A stretch of 53,380 bases of DNA from contig NZ_JAHESD010000040.1 of NCBI RefSeq assembly GCF_018598585.1, positions 1 to 53,380 of the forward strand. Direction: 5' to 3'. The first letter of the stretch is position 1. Each line of letters opens with the position of its first letter. The translations under genes were made by a program, and so were the position numbers. This document shows positions 15,092 to 25,358 of this stretch, in pieces. This DNA is from Chryseosolibacter indicum. GTDB lineage: Bacteria; Bacteroidota; Bacteroidia; Cytophagales; Cyclobacteriaceae. The notes beneath the pieces were generated by a model, which had not been told where the DNA came from, searched no databases, and was given only the letters and a program-made list of their open reading frames with translations.

Positions 15092-15643
15092 ATGGCACAA
15101 GTCAGAGAAAATGATCTTACAGAAGGTTTGAGCGGAAGGTTTGGCTCAAAATTCATCTTTAAACAATTGCGCGGAAAAACGATTGTTGCGCGAAGGTCGA
15201 AGCCTACTACCAAAGAGAGTGCTTTGCAACGAGACAATCGCGAGCGGTTTAGAAAGGCTACGGCGTATGCAAAAGCGATGATGCTTATTGCGGAGAGGAA
15301 GGCATATTACTGGGAGATGGCTAGGGAGTTGAAGCTTCCGAACGGGTATACGGCTGCGATTGCTGATTATATGCGCAGACCGGTTATTGAGGAAGCCGAG
15401 GTTGCTGTAAGTGATTCTACCTTGGAATTGAATGTTAAGGCTACAAAGAAGGACTTTAGCTTGAGGGTGATGAAAGTAGTTGGGTTAGGCCGTGATGGTG
15501 TGGCTGTAGAGGAAGCGGAAACTGTTAAGGACTTTGAATGGTGGCATTATGGGTTTACATCGAGGAAGGAGTTGATTAGTAAGATTAAGGTGGTTGTACA
15601 GGATGAGGTGGGCAATGTTGCGACCAGGGAGATGGTGATGTGA
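15092..15643 (+). CDS. Hypothetical protein, orphan gene
   Basis: A 183-residue soluble protein with no signal peptide or membrane segment and no family recognised. The N-terminal half is basic and helical (GKTIVARRSKPTTKESALQ, RFRKATAYAKAMMLIAERKA), followed by YYWEMARELKLPNGYTAAIA. The C-terminal half is beta-rich (EVAVSDSTLELNVKATKKDF, TVKDFEWWHYGFTSRKELI, KVVVQDEVGN). The start is preceded by a TTTGACA palindrome at 15036-15055. It sits at the edge of the decayed island and shows intact coding, unlike its neighbours. A small DNA- or RNA-binding role would fit the basic N-terminus but is only a guess. Confidence 0.6.
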   Translation: MAQVRENDLTEGLSGRFGSKFIFKQLRGKTIVARRSKPTTKESALQRDNRERFRKATAYAKAMMLIAERKAYYWEMARELKLPNGYTAAIADYMRRPVIEEAEVAVSDSTLELNVKATKKDFSLRVMKVVGLGRDGVAVEEAETVKDFEWWHYGFTSRKELISKIKVVVQDEVGNVATREMVM

Positions 15644-15715
15644 GTGTTTAGAGGGGATTCTTTGCTCCGCTATCAATGACGGGTTTATTATGCAATTCGG
15701 TGGATCTGAAAAACA

Positions 15716-15744
15716 AAGCCACTCCTTATGTGAAGAAGTGGCTT
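15716..15744. terminator. Bidirectional terminator
   Basis: AAGCCACT (15716-15723) pairs with AGTGGCTT (15737-15744) between the convergent gene at 15092 and nagB. On the minus strand it is followed by a run of T. Confidence 0.6.
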
Positions 15745-15769
15745 GAGTAAAGACGTATTTAATATTATA

Positions 15770-17674
15770 TCAGAACTTATGTCTGACGAAGGCTTCCATG
15801 GCTTCGTATTCGGCAAGGCCTAACTGGTTATAGGCTGCTGCTGTTGCATGGTTTCTGTCTTCGGCGCGCATCCAGAACTCACGTTTATCACTTCCGGGGA
15901 ACATGGCGCTGTCTTTCTGTGACTGGTGTTTGAAGATTGCTCTGCGCTTTCTCATGAGCTCATCAGGGCTAAGCGGTACGGCCATTTCTATCTGGTCGAT
16001 ATCCCACTCCTGCCATGCACCACGGTATAGCCACAGCCAGCAATCTTTCATGTAGTCCTTGTTCTTCAAGCGGTTTACTGCCTCGAAGATTGCAGCCAAA
16101 CAAACACGGTGTGTACCATGCGGATCTGACAAATCGCCGGCAGCGTAGATCTGGTGTGGTTTAATTCTCTCGATAAGATCCATAACGATCTTAATATCAT
16201 CTTCTCCCAGTGGCTTTTTCTTTACGGCGCCGGTCTCGTAGAAAGGCATATCGAGGAAGTGCATTTGCTCATCGGGAAGGCCAACGTAACGGCCACCTGC
16301 TTTTGCTTCTCCCCTTCTGATCAGCCCTTTTATTGACAACACTTCGGGACTATCTATCTGACCAGGTCCTTTCTGTTTGATTGAGCTTACGATCTTCTGA
16401 TAGAATTCTTCTCCATCTGCTTTTGACAGACCGAATTGTTCATTGAAATCGCGAACGAAATCTGCAAAGCGAACAGCATCATCATCGAACACAGCAATGT
16501 TACCAGAAGTCTGGTAGGCAACATGCACTTCGTGACCCTGATCTACAAGACGGATGAAGGTACCTCCCATGGAGATTACATCGTCGTCAGGGTGTGGTGA
16601 GAAGATGATAACCCGCTTAGGGAACGGATTAGCACGTTCGGGTCTGTTTGTATCATCTGCATTTGGTTTACCTCCCGGCCATCCGGTGATGGTATGTTGC
16701 AGATCGTTGAATACTTTAATATTTACCTTGTAAGCAGAACCATATTCTGTGATGATGTCACCCATACCATGTTCCATGTAATCGTGGTTGGTGAGCTTAA
16801 GCACAGGCTTCTTAACTTTCTGGCAAAGCCAAACTACTGCCTTGCGAATAAGACGATCGTTCCAATCGATAGTATCTAATATCCATGGCGTTTTCTTGCG
16901 TACTAATTCTGAAGACGATGCTTCATCAAGTACTACGAGGCAATCGGCATGCTTTTGAAGGAAGGATGAAGGGATATGATCAGTAATTGGTCCTTCAACT
17001 GCCTTCTTGATTACAGAAGCTTTACCTTCACCCCAGGCCATCATAAACACTTTGCGTGCTTTCATGATAGAGCCAACACCCATGGTAATGGCTTTTCTCG
17101 GAACGTTTTCTTCACCAAAGAAATCGCTGGCAGCATCGATGCGTGTAACCTGATCGAGTGTTACCAAACGTGTAAGTGATTTTTCACTTGAACCAGGTTC
17201 GTTGAAACCGATGTGACCTGTTCTACCTATACCGAGGATCTGGATGTCTATCCCTCCCAGTTGGTCAATTTTATTTTCATACTCGCGGCAGAAGTCAGCT
17301 ACCTTATCCTTTGAAAGGGTACCATCGGGTATGTGAATGTTCTGCTTAGGAATATCGATATGATTAAAGAGGTGCTCGTTCATGAAGCGTACATAGCTCT
17401 GCAACGAATCAGGCTGCATGGGATAGTACTCATCAAGGTTAAAAGTATATACATTGCGGAAGCTTAGACCTTCTGACTTGTGCATGTTGACCAGCTCGGC
17501 GTATACGCGCGTTGGTGTTGAGCCGGTTGCAAGTCCTAAAACGCAATGCTTGTTAGATGCTTGGCGGCTTTTAATCAAATCGGCTACCTGGCGTGCTACA
17601 AACTTTGAAGCTTCTTCGGAAGTCTTAAAAACGTTTACTGGAATTTTTTCAAAGGCAGAAAGGTCGTTATTCAT
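15770..17674 (-). CDS. nagB: Glucosamine-6-phosphate deaminase fused to an LmbE/PIG-L domain
   Basis: A 634-residue two-domain protein. Residues 1-270 are NagB: phosphate loop LGLATGSTPTRVY (46-58), active-site NLDEYYP (Asp81/Glu82) and GIGRTGHIGFNEPGSS with the catalytic His. After a linker, residues 350-634 are an LmbE-like N-deacetylase domain with the metal motif SPHPDDDV and the later SDPHGTHR. In many Bacteroidetes NagB carries this same tail. NagB turns glucosamine-6-phosphate into fructose-6-phosphate and ammonia; the LmbE fold would suit deacetylation of GlcNAc-type substrates, so the fusion could join two steps of amino-sugar catabolism. The role of the LmbE half is inferred from fold only. 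The gene diverges from GSCFA. Confidence 0.94.
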   Translation of the reverse strand: MNNDLSAFEKIPVNVFKTSEEASKFVARQVADLIKSRQASNKHCVLGLATGSTPTRVYAELVNMHKSEGLSFRNVYTFNLDEYYPMQPDSLQSYVRFMNEHLFNHIDIPKQNIHIPDGTLSKDKVADFCREYENKIDQLGGIDIQILGIGRTGHIGFNEPGSSEKSLTRLVTLDQVTRIDAASDFFGEENVPRKAITMGVGSIMKARKVFMMAWGEGKASVIKKAVEGPITDHIPSSFLQKHADCLVVLDEASSSELVRKKTPWILDTIDWNDRLIRKAVVWLCQKVKKPVLKLTNHDYMEHGMGDIITEYGSAYKVNIKVFNDLQHTITGWPGGKPNADDTNRPERANPFPKRVIIFSPHPDDDVISMGGTFIRLVDQGHEVHVAYQTSGNIAVFDDDAVRFADFVRDFNEQFGLSKADGEEFYQKIVSSIKQKGPGQIDSPEVLSIKGLIRRGEAKAGGRYVGLPDEQMHFLDMPFYETGAVKKKPLGEDDIKIVMDLIERIKPHQIYAAGDLSDPHGTHRVCLAAIFEAVNRLKNKDYMKDCWLWLYRGAWQEWDIDQIEMAVPLSPDELMRKRRAIFKHQSQKDSAMFPGSDKREFWMRAEDRNHATAAAYNQLGLAEYEAMEAFVRHKF

Positions 17675-17748
17675 ATACTTTGTATGTGTTAGTCATGTAA
17701 AGTATCAGAAAAAGTGCGAAATTTTCAAGTGTTTGCGGTAACATAATT

Positions 17749-18732
17749 ATGAAAACATTCCGAACTATTGTTAGTACCCCTGCTTCAAAATGGCAGTTTG
17801 GCCTTAAAAACCCTGTTTTTACGGCCGGCTCCTGTTTTGCCGATGCCATCGGCAGCCGGCTATACAGTAATAAGTTTGAGGCTATGGTGAACCCGTTTGG
17901 TATTATTTATAACCCCTTGTCTATTCACAGAGCCATTCTCTATGGCTTGTCTAACACATTGCCCGGAGAGGACACCTTTCTGGAAAATGACGGTATTCAC
18001 CTCAGTTATGATTTTCATTCAGAAGTAGCTGCGTATGATAAGAAGGAGCTTATGTCCACGATTACGTCGATGGTATCGTCGGCTCACGGGTTCTTGAAGA
18101 ATACTTCGCGACTGCTGATCACATACGGTACAGCGTGGGTGTATGAAAGAACAGATACCCATGAAATTGTAGCAAATTGTCATAAAGTACCGGCCGCATT
18201 TTTTAAGAAGCGATTGTTATCCGAACAGGAAATTGTGGCGTCTTTTAAAATGTTATTTGATACATTAAAAGCTGTGATTCCTGATGCAAAACTTATTATA
18301 ACAGTGAGCCCGGTGAGGCATGTAAAAGATACGCTTCCGCTGAATAGTGTGAGCAAAGCTGTTTTACGAACTGCTTGTTACGCCATTACCACCCAATTTA
18401 CTGACGTTGAGTATTTTCCTGCGTTTGAAATTATGATGGATGACCTTCGTGACTACAGGTTCTATAAATCGGATATGCTACACCCTACGCAGGAAGCTGA
18501 GGACTACATCTGGGATCAATTTATTGAAAGTTATATCGATGAAGATACAAGGAAGTTTATAAAAGAATGGAAATCGATCTCAGCTGCTATGAGCCACCGG
18601 CCTTTTCATCCTACATCTGCTTCCCATCAAAAGTTTCTTAACGATACGTTGAAAAGGCTGGAGTTATTGAAGGACAAAGCCGATGTAAGCGAAGAGATCA
18701 GAATTATAAAAGAGCAAATAACAACACCGTGA
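17749..18732 (+). CDS. GSCFA domain protein
   Basis: A 327-residue protein with the name-giving GSCFA motif at residues 27-31 (TAGSCFADAIG) and the following NPFGIIYNPLSI, ITYGTAWVYE, VSPVRHVKDTL and DMLHPTQEAEDYIW blocks. The layout of Ser in GSCFA and the late D-x-x-H (DMLHPT) resembles SGNH/GDSL hydrolases, so an esterase or acyl-hydrolase role is likely but undocumented. It starts 74 bp from the start of divergently oriented nagB. No signal peptide. Confidence 0.88.
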   Translation: MKTFRTIVSTPASKWQFGLKNPVFTAGSCFADAIGSRLYSNKFEAMVNPFGIIYNPLSIHRAILYGLSNTLPGEDTFLENDGIHLSYDFHSEVAAYDKKELMSTITSMVSSAHGFLKNTSRLLITYGTAWVYERTDTHEIVANCHKVPAAFFKKRLLSEQEIVASFKMLFDTLKAVIPDAKLIITVSPVRHVKDTLPLNSVSKAVLRTACYAITTQFTDVEYFPAFEIMMDDLRDYRFYKSDMLHPTQEAEDYIWDQFIESYIDEDTRKFIKEWKSISAAMSHRPFHPTSASHQKFLNDTLKRLELLKDKADVSEEIRIIKEQITTP

Positions 18733-18775
18733 CCACCCGTACGTCTCTGGTACGATTTCTTAAGCGTATACAAAC

Positions 18776-20809
18776 ATGATTGAAACACATAAAGCAAACC
18801 GGCTAATTCATTCAACATCTCCTTACCTGCTTCAGCATGCGTACAATCCCGTGGATTGGTTTGAATGGGGAGAAGAAGCTTTGACGAAGGCAAGGAATGA
18901 GAATAAGCCTATACTGGTAAGTATTGGTTATTCATCTTGCCACTGGTGTCATGTAATGGAGCGTGAAGTGTTTGAAAAGGAGAACATCGCCCAGGTGATG
19001 AATGAACACCTTGTATGTATTAAAGTAGACCGCGAAGAAAGACCCGATATTGATACTATATACATGGAGGCCGTACAAGCCATGGGGATAAATGGTGGCT
19101 GGCCGCTCAATGTTTTTCTTACCCCTGATCAGAAGCCGTTTTATGGCGGGACGTATTTTCCTCCTGATCAGTGGGTACAGGTAATTGGTGGCGTACACAA
19201 AGCCTTTACAGAAAGACGTGGTGAAGTAGATGACTCGGCTAATGAATTAGCGAAACTTCTTGCTGATCAGGATACATCACATTATAAGAAAGCATATGAA
19301 TTTACGGAGCTTGCGACAGACCTCGATAAGATGTTTGCCAAGCTAGCTTCTGCTTTTGATAAAAACTGGGGAGGGCTTGACAAGGCACCTAAGTTCGTGA
19401 TGCCTTCAGTATGGCTTTGGTTGCTGCGGTATTACCATATTACCAAAAATGAGGAAGCTCTGAATCAGTTAACGATAACATTGCGTCGGATAGCCTGGGG
19501 TGGTATCTATGATCAGATTGGTGGAGGCTTTGCGCGGTATTCAGTCGATAGTTATTGGTTTATTCCTCACTTCGAAAAAATGCTTTATGACAATGCGCAG
19601 CTGATGAGCTTGTATTCAGAAGCGTATGCATTAACAAAAGAGGAATTGTTCAAAACTGTTGTAGTTGAAACTTTTGAATGGCTACAAGCGGAGATGACCC
19701 ATCCGCAAGGGGGATTCTATTCTGCGCTTGACGCCGACAGTGAAGGTGAAGAAGGGAAGTTTTACATCTGGAAGAAAGATGAGATCACCGAGATACTCAA
19801 AGAAGACGCAGCGTTGTTCTTTGACTTTTACAACGTGAAAGATGAAGGAAACTGGGAGCACGGAAACAATGTATTTATACAAACGCAATCAGAAGAAGCG
19901 TTTATAAAAAAACATAATCTCACTGAGGTTACATGGCGTGAGAAGTTACGCGGGTTTAAGGATCAGCTTCTGGCTGTTCGGGATAAGCGAATCCGTCCCG
20001 GGTTGGATGATAAGATCATTACTTCATGGAATGCTATGATGGTATGCGGACTTCTTGATGCCTACAAGTACATTGGTGATGAACGTTTTCTTAACGCGGC
20101 GCTCAAAAACATGAAGTTTATAGAAAGCGAGTTAACAGAGGGCAGTGTTGTTTATCGCTCATACAAAGGAAAACGCTCTGCCACTACGGCGTTTCTCGAT
20201 GACTACGCTTACCTGATACAGGCATGCACGAAGCTCTACCAGGCAACGTTTGATGAATACTGGCTGCGAAGGGCTGAACTATTCGCAACATTTACTGTAG
20301 ACAAATTCCTGGATGAGGACGATGGCTTCTTCTACTACACCAATAAAGATAATGAAGCCCTGATTGCAAGAAGAAAAGAGTTATTTGACAATGTTATACC
20401 GGCTTCTAATTCTGTGATGGCGCAGAACCTATATCACCTCGGTTCGCTGCTCGACAAAGAACACTGGCAACAACAAGCCGAAGCTATGACTACGCCTTTA
20501 TGCCATATCATCATATCAGAACCGAATTATATGTCGAACTGGGGCATAGCTTATATGGAAATGAAAAAGGGATTGGCTGAAGTTGTATTGGTGGGAGAGA
20601 ATAACATGACCTTGAAAAAAGAAATATTCCAAACTTATCAGCCTTTTGTGCTAACACTGGGAACTAAAACACAAAGTGCGCTCCCTTTGGTAGCAGGAAA
20701 GACTGCTGTTGACAATAAATCAACTATTTATGTTTGTTTCAAGAAAACATGTCAACGCCCTGTTTTTAGCAGTAAAGAAGCGCTTGAGCAAATTAACGAC
20801 CTTACGTAA
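18776..20809 (+). CDS. DUF255/thioredoxin-fold YyaL-type protein
   Basis: A 677-residue protein of the YyaL/SSP411 family. The N-terminal thioredoxin-like domain has the CHWC motif at residues 55-58 ([10 protein letters not shown]) after [14 protein letters not shown]. The conserved [11 protein letters not shown] and [12 protein letters not shown] follow. The large remainder is an alpha/alpha-barrel similar to glycoside-related enzymes, with [27 protein letters not shown], and [14 protein letters not shown]. The function is unknown; the CxxC gives a possible redox role. It follows GSCFA by 43 nt and may be in one transcript. Confidence 0.92.
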   Translation: MIETHKANRLIHSTSPYLLQHAYNPVDWFEWGEEALTKARNENKPILVSIGYSSCHWCHVMEREVFEKENIAQVMNEHLVCIKVDREERPDIDTIYMEAVQAMGINGGWPLNVFLTPDQKPFYGGTYFPPDQWVQVIGGVHKAFTERRGEVDDSANELAKLLADQDTSHYKKAYEFTELATDLDKMFAKLASAFDKNWGGLDKAPKFVMPSVWLWLLRYYHITKNEEALNQLTITLRRIAWGGIYDQIGGGFARYSVDSYWFIPHFEKMLYDNAQLMSLYSEAYALTKEELFKTVVVETFEWLQAEMTHPQGGFYSALDADSEGEEGKFYIWKKDEITEILKEDAALFFDFYNVKDEGNWEHGNNVFIQTQSEEAFIKKHNLTEVTWREKLRGFKDQLLAVRDKRIRPGLDDKIITSWNAMMVCGLLDAYKYIGDERFLNAALKNMKFIESELTEGSVVYRSYKGKRSATTAFLDDYAYLIQACTKLYQATFDEYWLRRAELFATFTVDKFLDEDDGFFYYTNKDNEALIARRKELFDNVIPASNSVMAQNLYHLGSLLDKEHWQQQAEAMTTPLCHIIISEPNYMSNWGIAYMEMKKGLAEVVLVGENNMTLKKEIFQTYQPFVLTLGTKTQSALPLVAGKTAVDNKSTIYVCFKKTCQRPVFSSKEALEQINDLT

Positions 20810-20895
20810 CAAGGCGCTGTAGTATGGATTCACAATAATTTCACTTTTCGGTTGATATATTCTTATTTTTACCGGGTTATATTTTAATATCGGGA

Positions 20896-23397
20896 GTGGA
20901 AATCTTCGATCAGGACCAGTCCAGGAGTACGTTGTTTGCAGAGCTTCTGCTACCTGTACCTATTCCTAAGTATTTTACGTATCGCATACCTCATGCTTTG
21001 AACGAACATCTTCAAATTGGACAACGTGCTATTGTCCAGTTTGGCGATCGCAAAATTCTTACCGGGTTGATCGTCAACATCCATGAGCAATCACCGAAAG
21101 AGTACGAAGCAAAATATATCCTTGAAATACTGGATACGTATCCGTCCATTACTCCCATACAATTCAAACTTTTTATCTGGATTGCCGAATACTATGCCTG
21201 CACTTTGGGGGAGGTAATGAATGCAGCACTGCCTGTGGGCCTGCGACTATCCAGCGAGTCGATGGTGCAGCTCAACCCTTCTTTTAATCTTGAGGAGAGC
21301 ACACTTTCCTTTTCTGAGAAAGAAATCATTTTGCTTAAACGGCTTGAGCAGGATACACTCTCCTACTCCGACATCGCCAAGCTTCTGGATGTAAGAAGTA
21401 TTTACAGCATTCTTAAATCACTTTCGTCAAAAGAAGCCATTCTGCTTTTTGAAGAGGTGAAAGAAAAATACAAACCAAAAACAGAAAGAAGAATACGCCT
21501 TACCAAAGACTATGTTTCTCATGAAGCGCTGGAAGAAGTATTTAAAACGCTTGAGAGTAAGCCGAAGCAGGAAGATGTTTTATTAAAATACCTGCAACAT
21601 GTACCTGTTCTTAAGGATAAGGCTACCAATGCTAAAGGAATTTCTAAAAAGCAACTTCTTGATGAAGCTGCCTCGGAGTCGTCACTTAATACCCTCATTA
21701 AACATAATATACTCGAGGAATTTGAAGTCATAGTACCACGCTTTGGTTTTGATGAAGACGCAGAGACATTACCTATTCTTTTAAGCGAAGATCAGGAACG
21801 AGCACAAGCTGAAATTTTCAAAAGCTTTGATGAACATGCTGTAACCCTGCTACACGGCATTACAGGAAGCGGCAAGACGGAAATCTACATTAACCTCATC
21901 CGCAAAGCCCTCGACAGTGGTGGACAGGTTTTGTATTTACTTCCGGAGATTGCGTTGACGACCCAAATTGTTCAACGGCTGAAAAAGATCTTTGGATCTT
22001 CCATGGGCATTTATCACTCTAAATTTTCGGATAACGAAAGGGTCGAAGTCTGGAATGGTGTATTAACAGGAAAAGTAAAGTTTATCGTAGGCGTTAGGTC
22101 ATCTGTGTTCCTTCCCTTCGACAACCTCAGCCTGATTATTGTTGACGAGGAACATGATCCCTCCTATAAACAGCACGAACCTGCTCCCCGTTATAATGCA
22201 CGTGATACGGCTATAATGATGGCCCAGCTCCATCATGCCAAAGTTCTGCTGGGTTCTGCAACCCCTTCCGTTGAAAGTTATTACCAGGCTTTGCAAAACA
22301 GGTATGGGTTGGTAAGTCTAACAAAACGTTTTGGTGAAGCGAAGTTACCGGAGATCATTCTCGCAGACATGCGATCCGAACGAAGGAACAAAACCATCAA
22401 AGGAGAATTCTCATCGCTGCTGCTCCGCCATATTCATGAAGCGCTTGATAAAAAAGAGCAGGTGATCATCTTCCAGAACAGAAGAGGTTATTCACCTATG
22501 ATCAACTGTGAAGACTGTGGCTGGGTACCCAAATGTGTTAACTGTGCAGTAAGCCTCACCTATCACCAATTCAAAAATGCTTTAGTCTGCCACTACTGCG
22601 GATACAAGGAATCATTACCCCGTCAATGCCCGACTTGTACATCCTCACGAATAAAGACGGTGGGATATGGTACAGAAAAACTAGAAGAAGAACTGAATCT
22701 TTATTTCCCCGAAACGATCATTCAACGGATGGATCTTGAAACCACACGATCTAAAACGGGTTACGAGACTATTATTGACCAATTCGAAAAAGGGGAAACC
22801 AATATTCTCGTTGGTACGCAGATGGTAACAAAGGGCCTTGACTTCGATCATGTAAGTCTGGTTGGTGTGTTTAATGCAGACCGTATGATGCACTTCCCCG
22901 ATTTTCGTTCGCATGAAAGGGCATATCAATTAATCACACAAGTTAGCGGTCGTGCGGGGCGTAGAGAGAAAGCGGGAAAAGTAGTAGTACAGACATCAAG
23001 TCCTGACCACCCGATACTATTGTTTATACTGAACAACCGGTATGACGAGTTTTACAAAAAAGAAATACAGGACCGCCACCAGCATGCCTACCCTCCTTTT
23101 ACGCGGTTGATTGATATCACCATCAAGCACACCGATAAGAAGACCTGCAGGGATGCAGCCCACGAGTTAGCCGAGTTGCTTCAGGCTCAACTGACAGGCG
23201 TAAAGCTACTTGGGCCAGGCGAACCGATGATCTCGAAAATAAGAAATCAGTTCCTGATGAGTATTTTACTTAAGATACCTCGCGGGCGAGGAGAACTCAC
23301 GCAGCTTAAGCACACCATCTTTGAGTGTATAGAACAGGTGTTAAAAGACAAAGCGTTTAAGAGTATTCGGTTTGTAATTGATGTGGATCCGGTGTAA
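20896..23397 (+). CDS. priA: Primosomal protein N' (replication restart helicase)
   Basis: An 833-residue PriA starting at GTG. The N-terminal 3'-DNA-binding domain begins ELLLPVPIPKYFTYRIP. The helicase core has Walker A GITGSGKTEI (about residues 320-329), the DEEH box (IIVDEEHDPSYKQ), GSATPSVES and the C-terminal motifs (VGTQMVTKGLDFDHV, QVSGRAGR). The zinc-binding insert carries cysteines near residue 537 onward in CEDCGWVPKCVNC and CHYCGY, with QCPTC. PriA reloads replisomes on stalled forks. Full length and all motifs intact. Confidence 0.97.
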   Translation: MEIFDQDQSRSTLFAELLLPVPIPKYFTYRIPHALNEHLQIGQRAIVQFGDRKILTGLIVNIHEQSPKEYEAKYILEILDTYPSITPIQFKLFIWIAEYYACTLGEVMNAALPVGLRLSSESMVQLNPSFNLEESTLSFSEKEIILLKRLEQDTLSYSDIAKLLDVRSIYSILKSLSSKEAILLFEEVKEKYKPKTERRIRLTKDYVSHEALEEVFKTLESKPKQEDVLLKYLQHVPVLKDKATNAKGISKKQLLDEAASESSLNTLIKHNILEEFEVIVPRFGFDEDAETLPILLSEDQERAQAEIFKSFDEHAVTLLHGITGSGKTEIYINLIRKALDSGGQVLYLLPEIALTTQIVQRLKKIFGSSMGIYHSKFSDNERVEVWNGVLTGKVKFIVGVRSSVFLPFDNLSLIIVDEEHDPSYKQHEPAPRYNARDTAIMMAQLHHAKVLLGSATPSVESYYQALQNRYGLVSLTKRFGEAKLPEIILADMRSERRNKTIKGEFSSLLLRHIHEALDKKEQVIIFQNRRGYSPMINCEDCGWVPKCVNCAVSLTYHQFKNALVCHYCGYKESLPRQCPTCTSSRIKTVGYGTEKLEEELNLYFPETIIQRMDLETTRSKTGYETIIDQFEKGETNILVGTQMVTKGLDFDHVSLVGVFNADRMMHFPDFRSHERAYQLITQVSGRAGRREKAGKVVVQTSSPDHPILLFILNNRYDEFYKKEIQDRHQHAYPPFTRLIDITIKHTDKKTCRDAAHELAELLQAQLTGVKLLGPGEPMISKIRNQFLMSILLKIPRGRGELTQLKHTIFECIEQVLKDKAFKSIRFVIDVDPV

Positions 23398-23495
23398 GTC
23401 ACCTCTTTCTAATCCTTTAGCCATAAATTCAGTCTTAGAAGGCGGCTTTAATGTTATATGATCGCGCGCAATAACAGTTGCATTACCAATATCAC

Positions 23496-24464
23496 TTACT
23501 CTAACTCCTCTGCTGCTTTAAAATAGACATCCAGTTTATCTATATAAGGATCGAGGCCTTTAGCCTGGTTCAGCATACGAAGGGCATCTTTCTTGTTTTC
23601 TGTCTTTATATAATAAATGCCTTTGTTACGGTAAGCCCATCCATTATAAGGATCAAGGGTAATGCTTTCATTAATGTCGGTAAGTGCTTTATCAAGTTCA
23701 CCTCTCATTAAATAAACATATCCCCTGTTATTCATAAAGTATGGATCATTCTTTCGTATCGCTAATGCTTTGTTTACCCAACTAAGCGCCAGGTCGTAAT
23801 TGGCTTGCTCTGCTTCAATCAGGGCTAGCGTATTATACCCGTTTGGCTCGCCGGGATTTTCTTTAAGAACTGCATTAAGTAGCAGTCTGGCAGAGTCGTA
23901 ATTCTTTTCATAAAAATACAACGTGCCGAGGTTAATGATCAGCTCGGCATTGCCCGGCTGGATTTCCAGCGCCTCCTTAAAAGCCACTTTCGCGTTATTG
24001 TAATCCCGAAGCTTTGTATAGGTTAGTCCCCGCAGGAAATGAAGTATAAGCGTATCCGGCTTTCTTTTTGCAACCCAATCCAGATCTTTCAAAACATTGA
24101 AAAGTTCGTTGGTTTCGTAAAAAGTATTGGCTCTGTTTATATAGGCTCTGATGTAGTCTGGATGACATTCTAACGCTTTCCCGTAGTAGTCTAATGCGAC
24201 GGTATAGTTTTTCTGATTATAGTATACAGTACCCAGGTTATTCAAAGCGTCAGCAAAACAGGAGTCAAGCTCGAGGGCTCCCTCATAGTAATCAATAGCC
24301 TGTTCATAGTTATGCTTTGCAACCATGTCGTTGCCCTGCGCGAGAAACCGTTCTAATCTTGTTTCCTTACTTTCGGAACAGCCTAATGTTACCAACAACA
24401 AAATGAAAACAAAGCCTTGCAGCAGTGAGCTATTCGAGCTGATACGTTTTTCGAAATCTGTCAT
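23496..24464 (-). CDS. TPR-repeat lipoprotein
   Basis: A 322-residue lipoprotein. The signal peptide ends at a lipobox, VTLGC (Cys at about 29). The rest is seven to eight TPR repeats with the usual YNNLGTVYYN-like pattern (for example YFMNNRGYVYLMRGELDKAL and GWAYRNKGIYYIKTENKKDAL, shortened to NNRGYVYLMRGEL and NKGIYYIKTENK). TPR lipoproteins act as scaffolds in envelope complexes; a partner cannot be named. Converges on priA across 98 bp without a clear terminator. Confidence 0.88.
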   Translation of the reverse strand: MTDFEKRISSNSSLLQGFVFILLLVTLGCSESKETRLERFLAQGNDMVAKHNYEQAIDYYEGALELDSCFADALNNLGTVYYNQKNYTVALDYYGKALECHPDYIRAYINRANTFYETNELFNVLKDLDWVAKRKPDTLILHFLRGLTYTKLRDYNNAKVAFKEALEIQPGNAELIINLGTLYFYEKNYDSARLLLNAVLKENPGEPNGYNTLALIEAEQANYDLALSWVNKALAIRKNDPYFMNNRGYVYLMRGELDKALTDINESITLDPYNGWAYRNKGIYYIKTENKKDALRMLNQAKGLDPYIDKLDVYFKAAEELE

Positions 24465-24680
24465 CTCTCCTCATTTTGAAATACGGGCGAAGCTAAAAAA
24501 AGAAGTTGGAAAGAAAGTTAATGAGCGCTTCTATCTGCACTTTCTAACTTCTACAATCTAATTAAATTAGTACAGAGAAACACTTAGAATGTTATTGTCA
24601 TTATGGCAGTGATTTTTATCTTAAGCTTTCTATTAAGTTAGAATCACGTCGTCAACTATCATTAAACCGGCGCTTATCTT

Positions 24681-25277
24681 ATGAAAAAGGCTTTTATACT
24701 ATTCATTATTTACTTTACATCAATCAACATAACGTACTCATGGGCAGTGTTCCACGGATCGTACTTAAAGAATTTATTTAAAGCATGTAAGAGAGACTCT
24801 ACAATTGTCGAAATCAATAATTTCTTAGATAAATGGCACTTAGCGGCAGGCAAGGCCGATGCGAATGTCTTTTTTAATGCTATGGCAGACAACTCTGTTT
24901 ACATCGGTACAGATGCTTCAGAAAGATGGACAAAAACGGAATTTGTAGGTTTTGCTAAACCTTATTTCGACAAGGGTAAAGCTTGGGATTTTAAACCTTA
25001 CGAGAGAGATATTCATGTAACAAATGACGGCAATTATGCATAGTTTTCAGAACTTTTAACAACCTGGATGGGAACATGCCGAGGATCTGGAATCTTAAGA
25101 AAGGGACCACAAGGTTGGAAAATCGAGCAATACCATCTTTCCGTAACAGTGCCCAATGATATCATGCAGCGTTTCATTCAATTAAATGAAGATTTTAACA
25201 AGTCCAAGAGGTGGATTACTTTATATAACAATGTAGGATTTACACCCGCTTCGATTGGAAATCAGTATAGATACTGA
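24681..25277 (+). pseudogene. Secreted SnoaL/DUF4440-like protein with an in-frame amber stop
   Basis: Reads in one frame from a signal peptide (MKKAFILFIIYFTSINITYS) through FLDKWHLAAGKADANVFFN, NSVYIGTDASERW, and DIHVTNDGNYA, then a TAG at 25041-25043, then FSELLTTWMGTCRGSGILRK and WKIEQYHLSVTVPN. The family has Trp at the stop position (YAWFSELL), so TGG became TAG. Without the stop it would be 198 residues, the usual size for an exported NTF2-like (SnoaL) protein. As it stands only the N-terminal 120 residues would be made. Either a recent pseudogene or a sequencing error; no second lesion was seen. Confidence 0.8.
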
Positions 25278-25358
25278 CCATCTTTGAATTATAAATTCAG
25301 TACTTCTTCTATGGGCCGCGTGCAAAAGTTAAGCTATAGGGAGGTAACTAATACAAGG

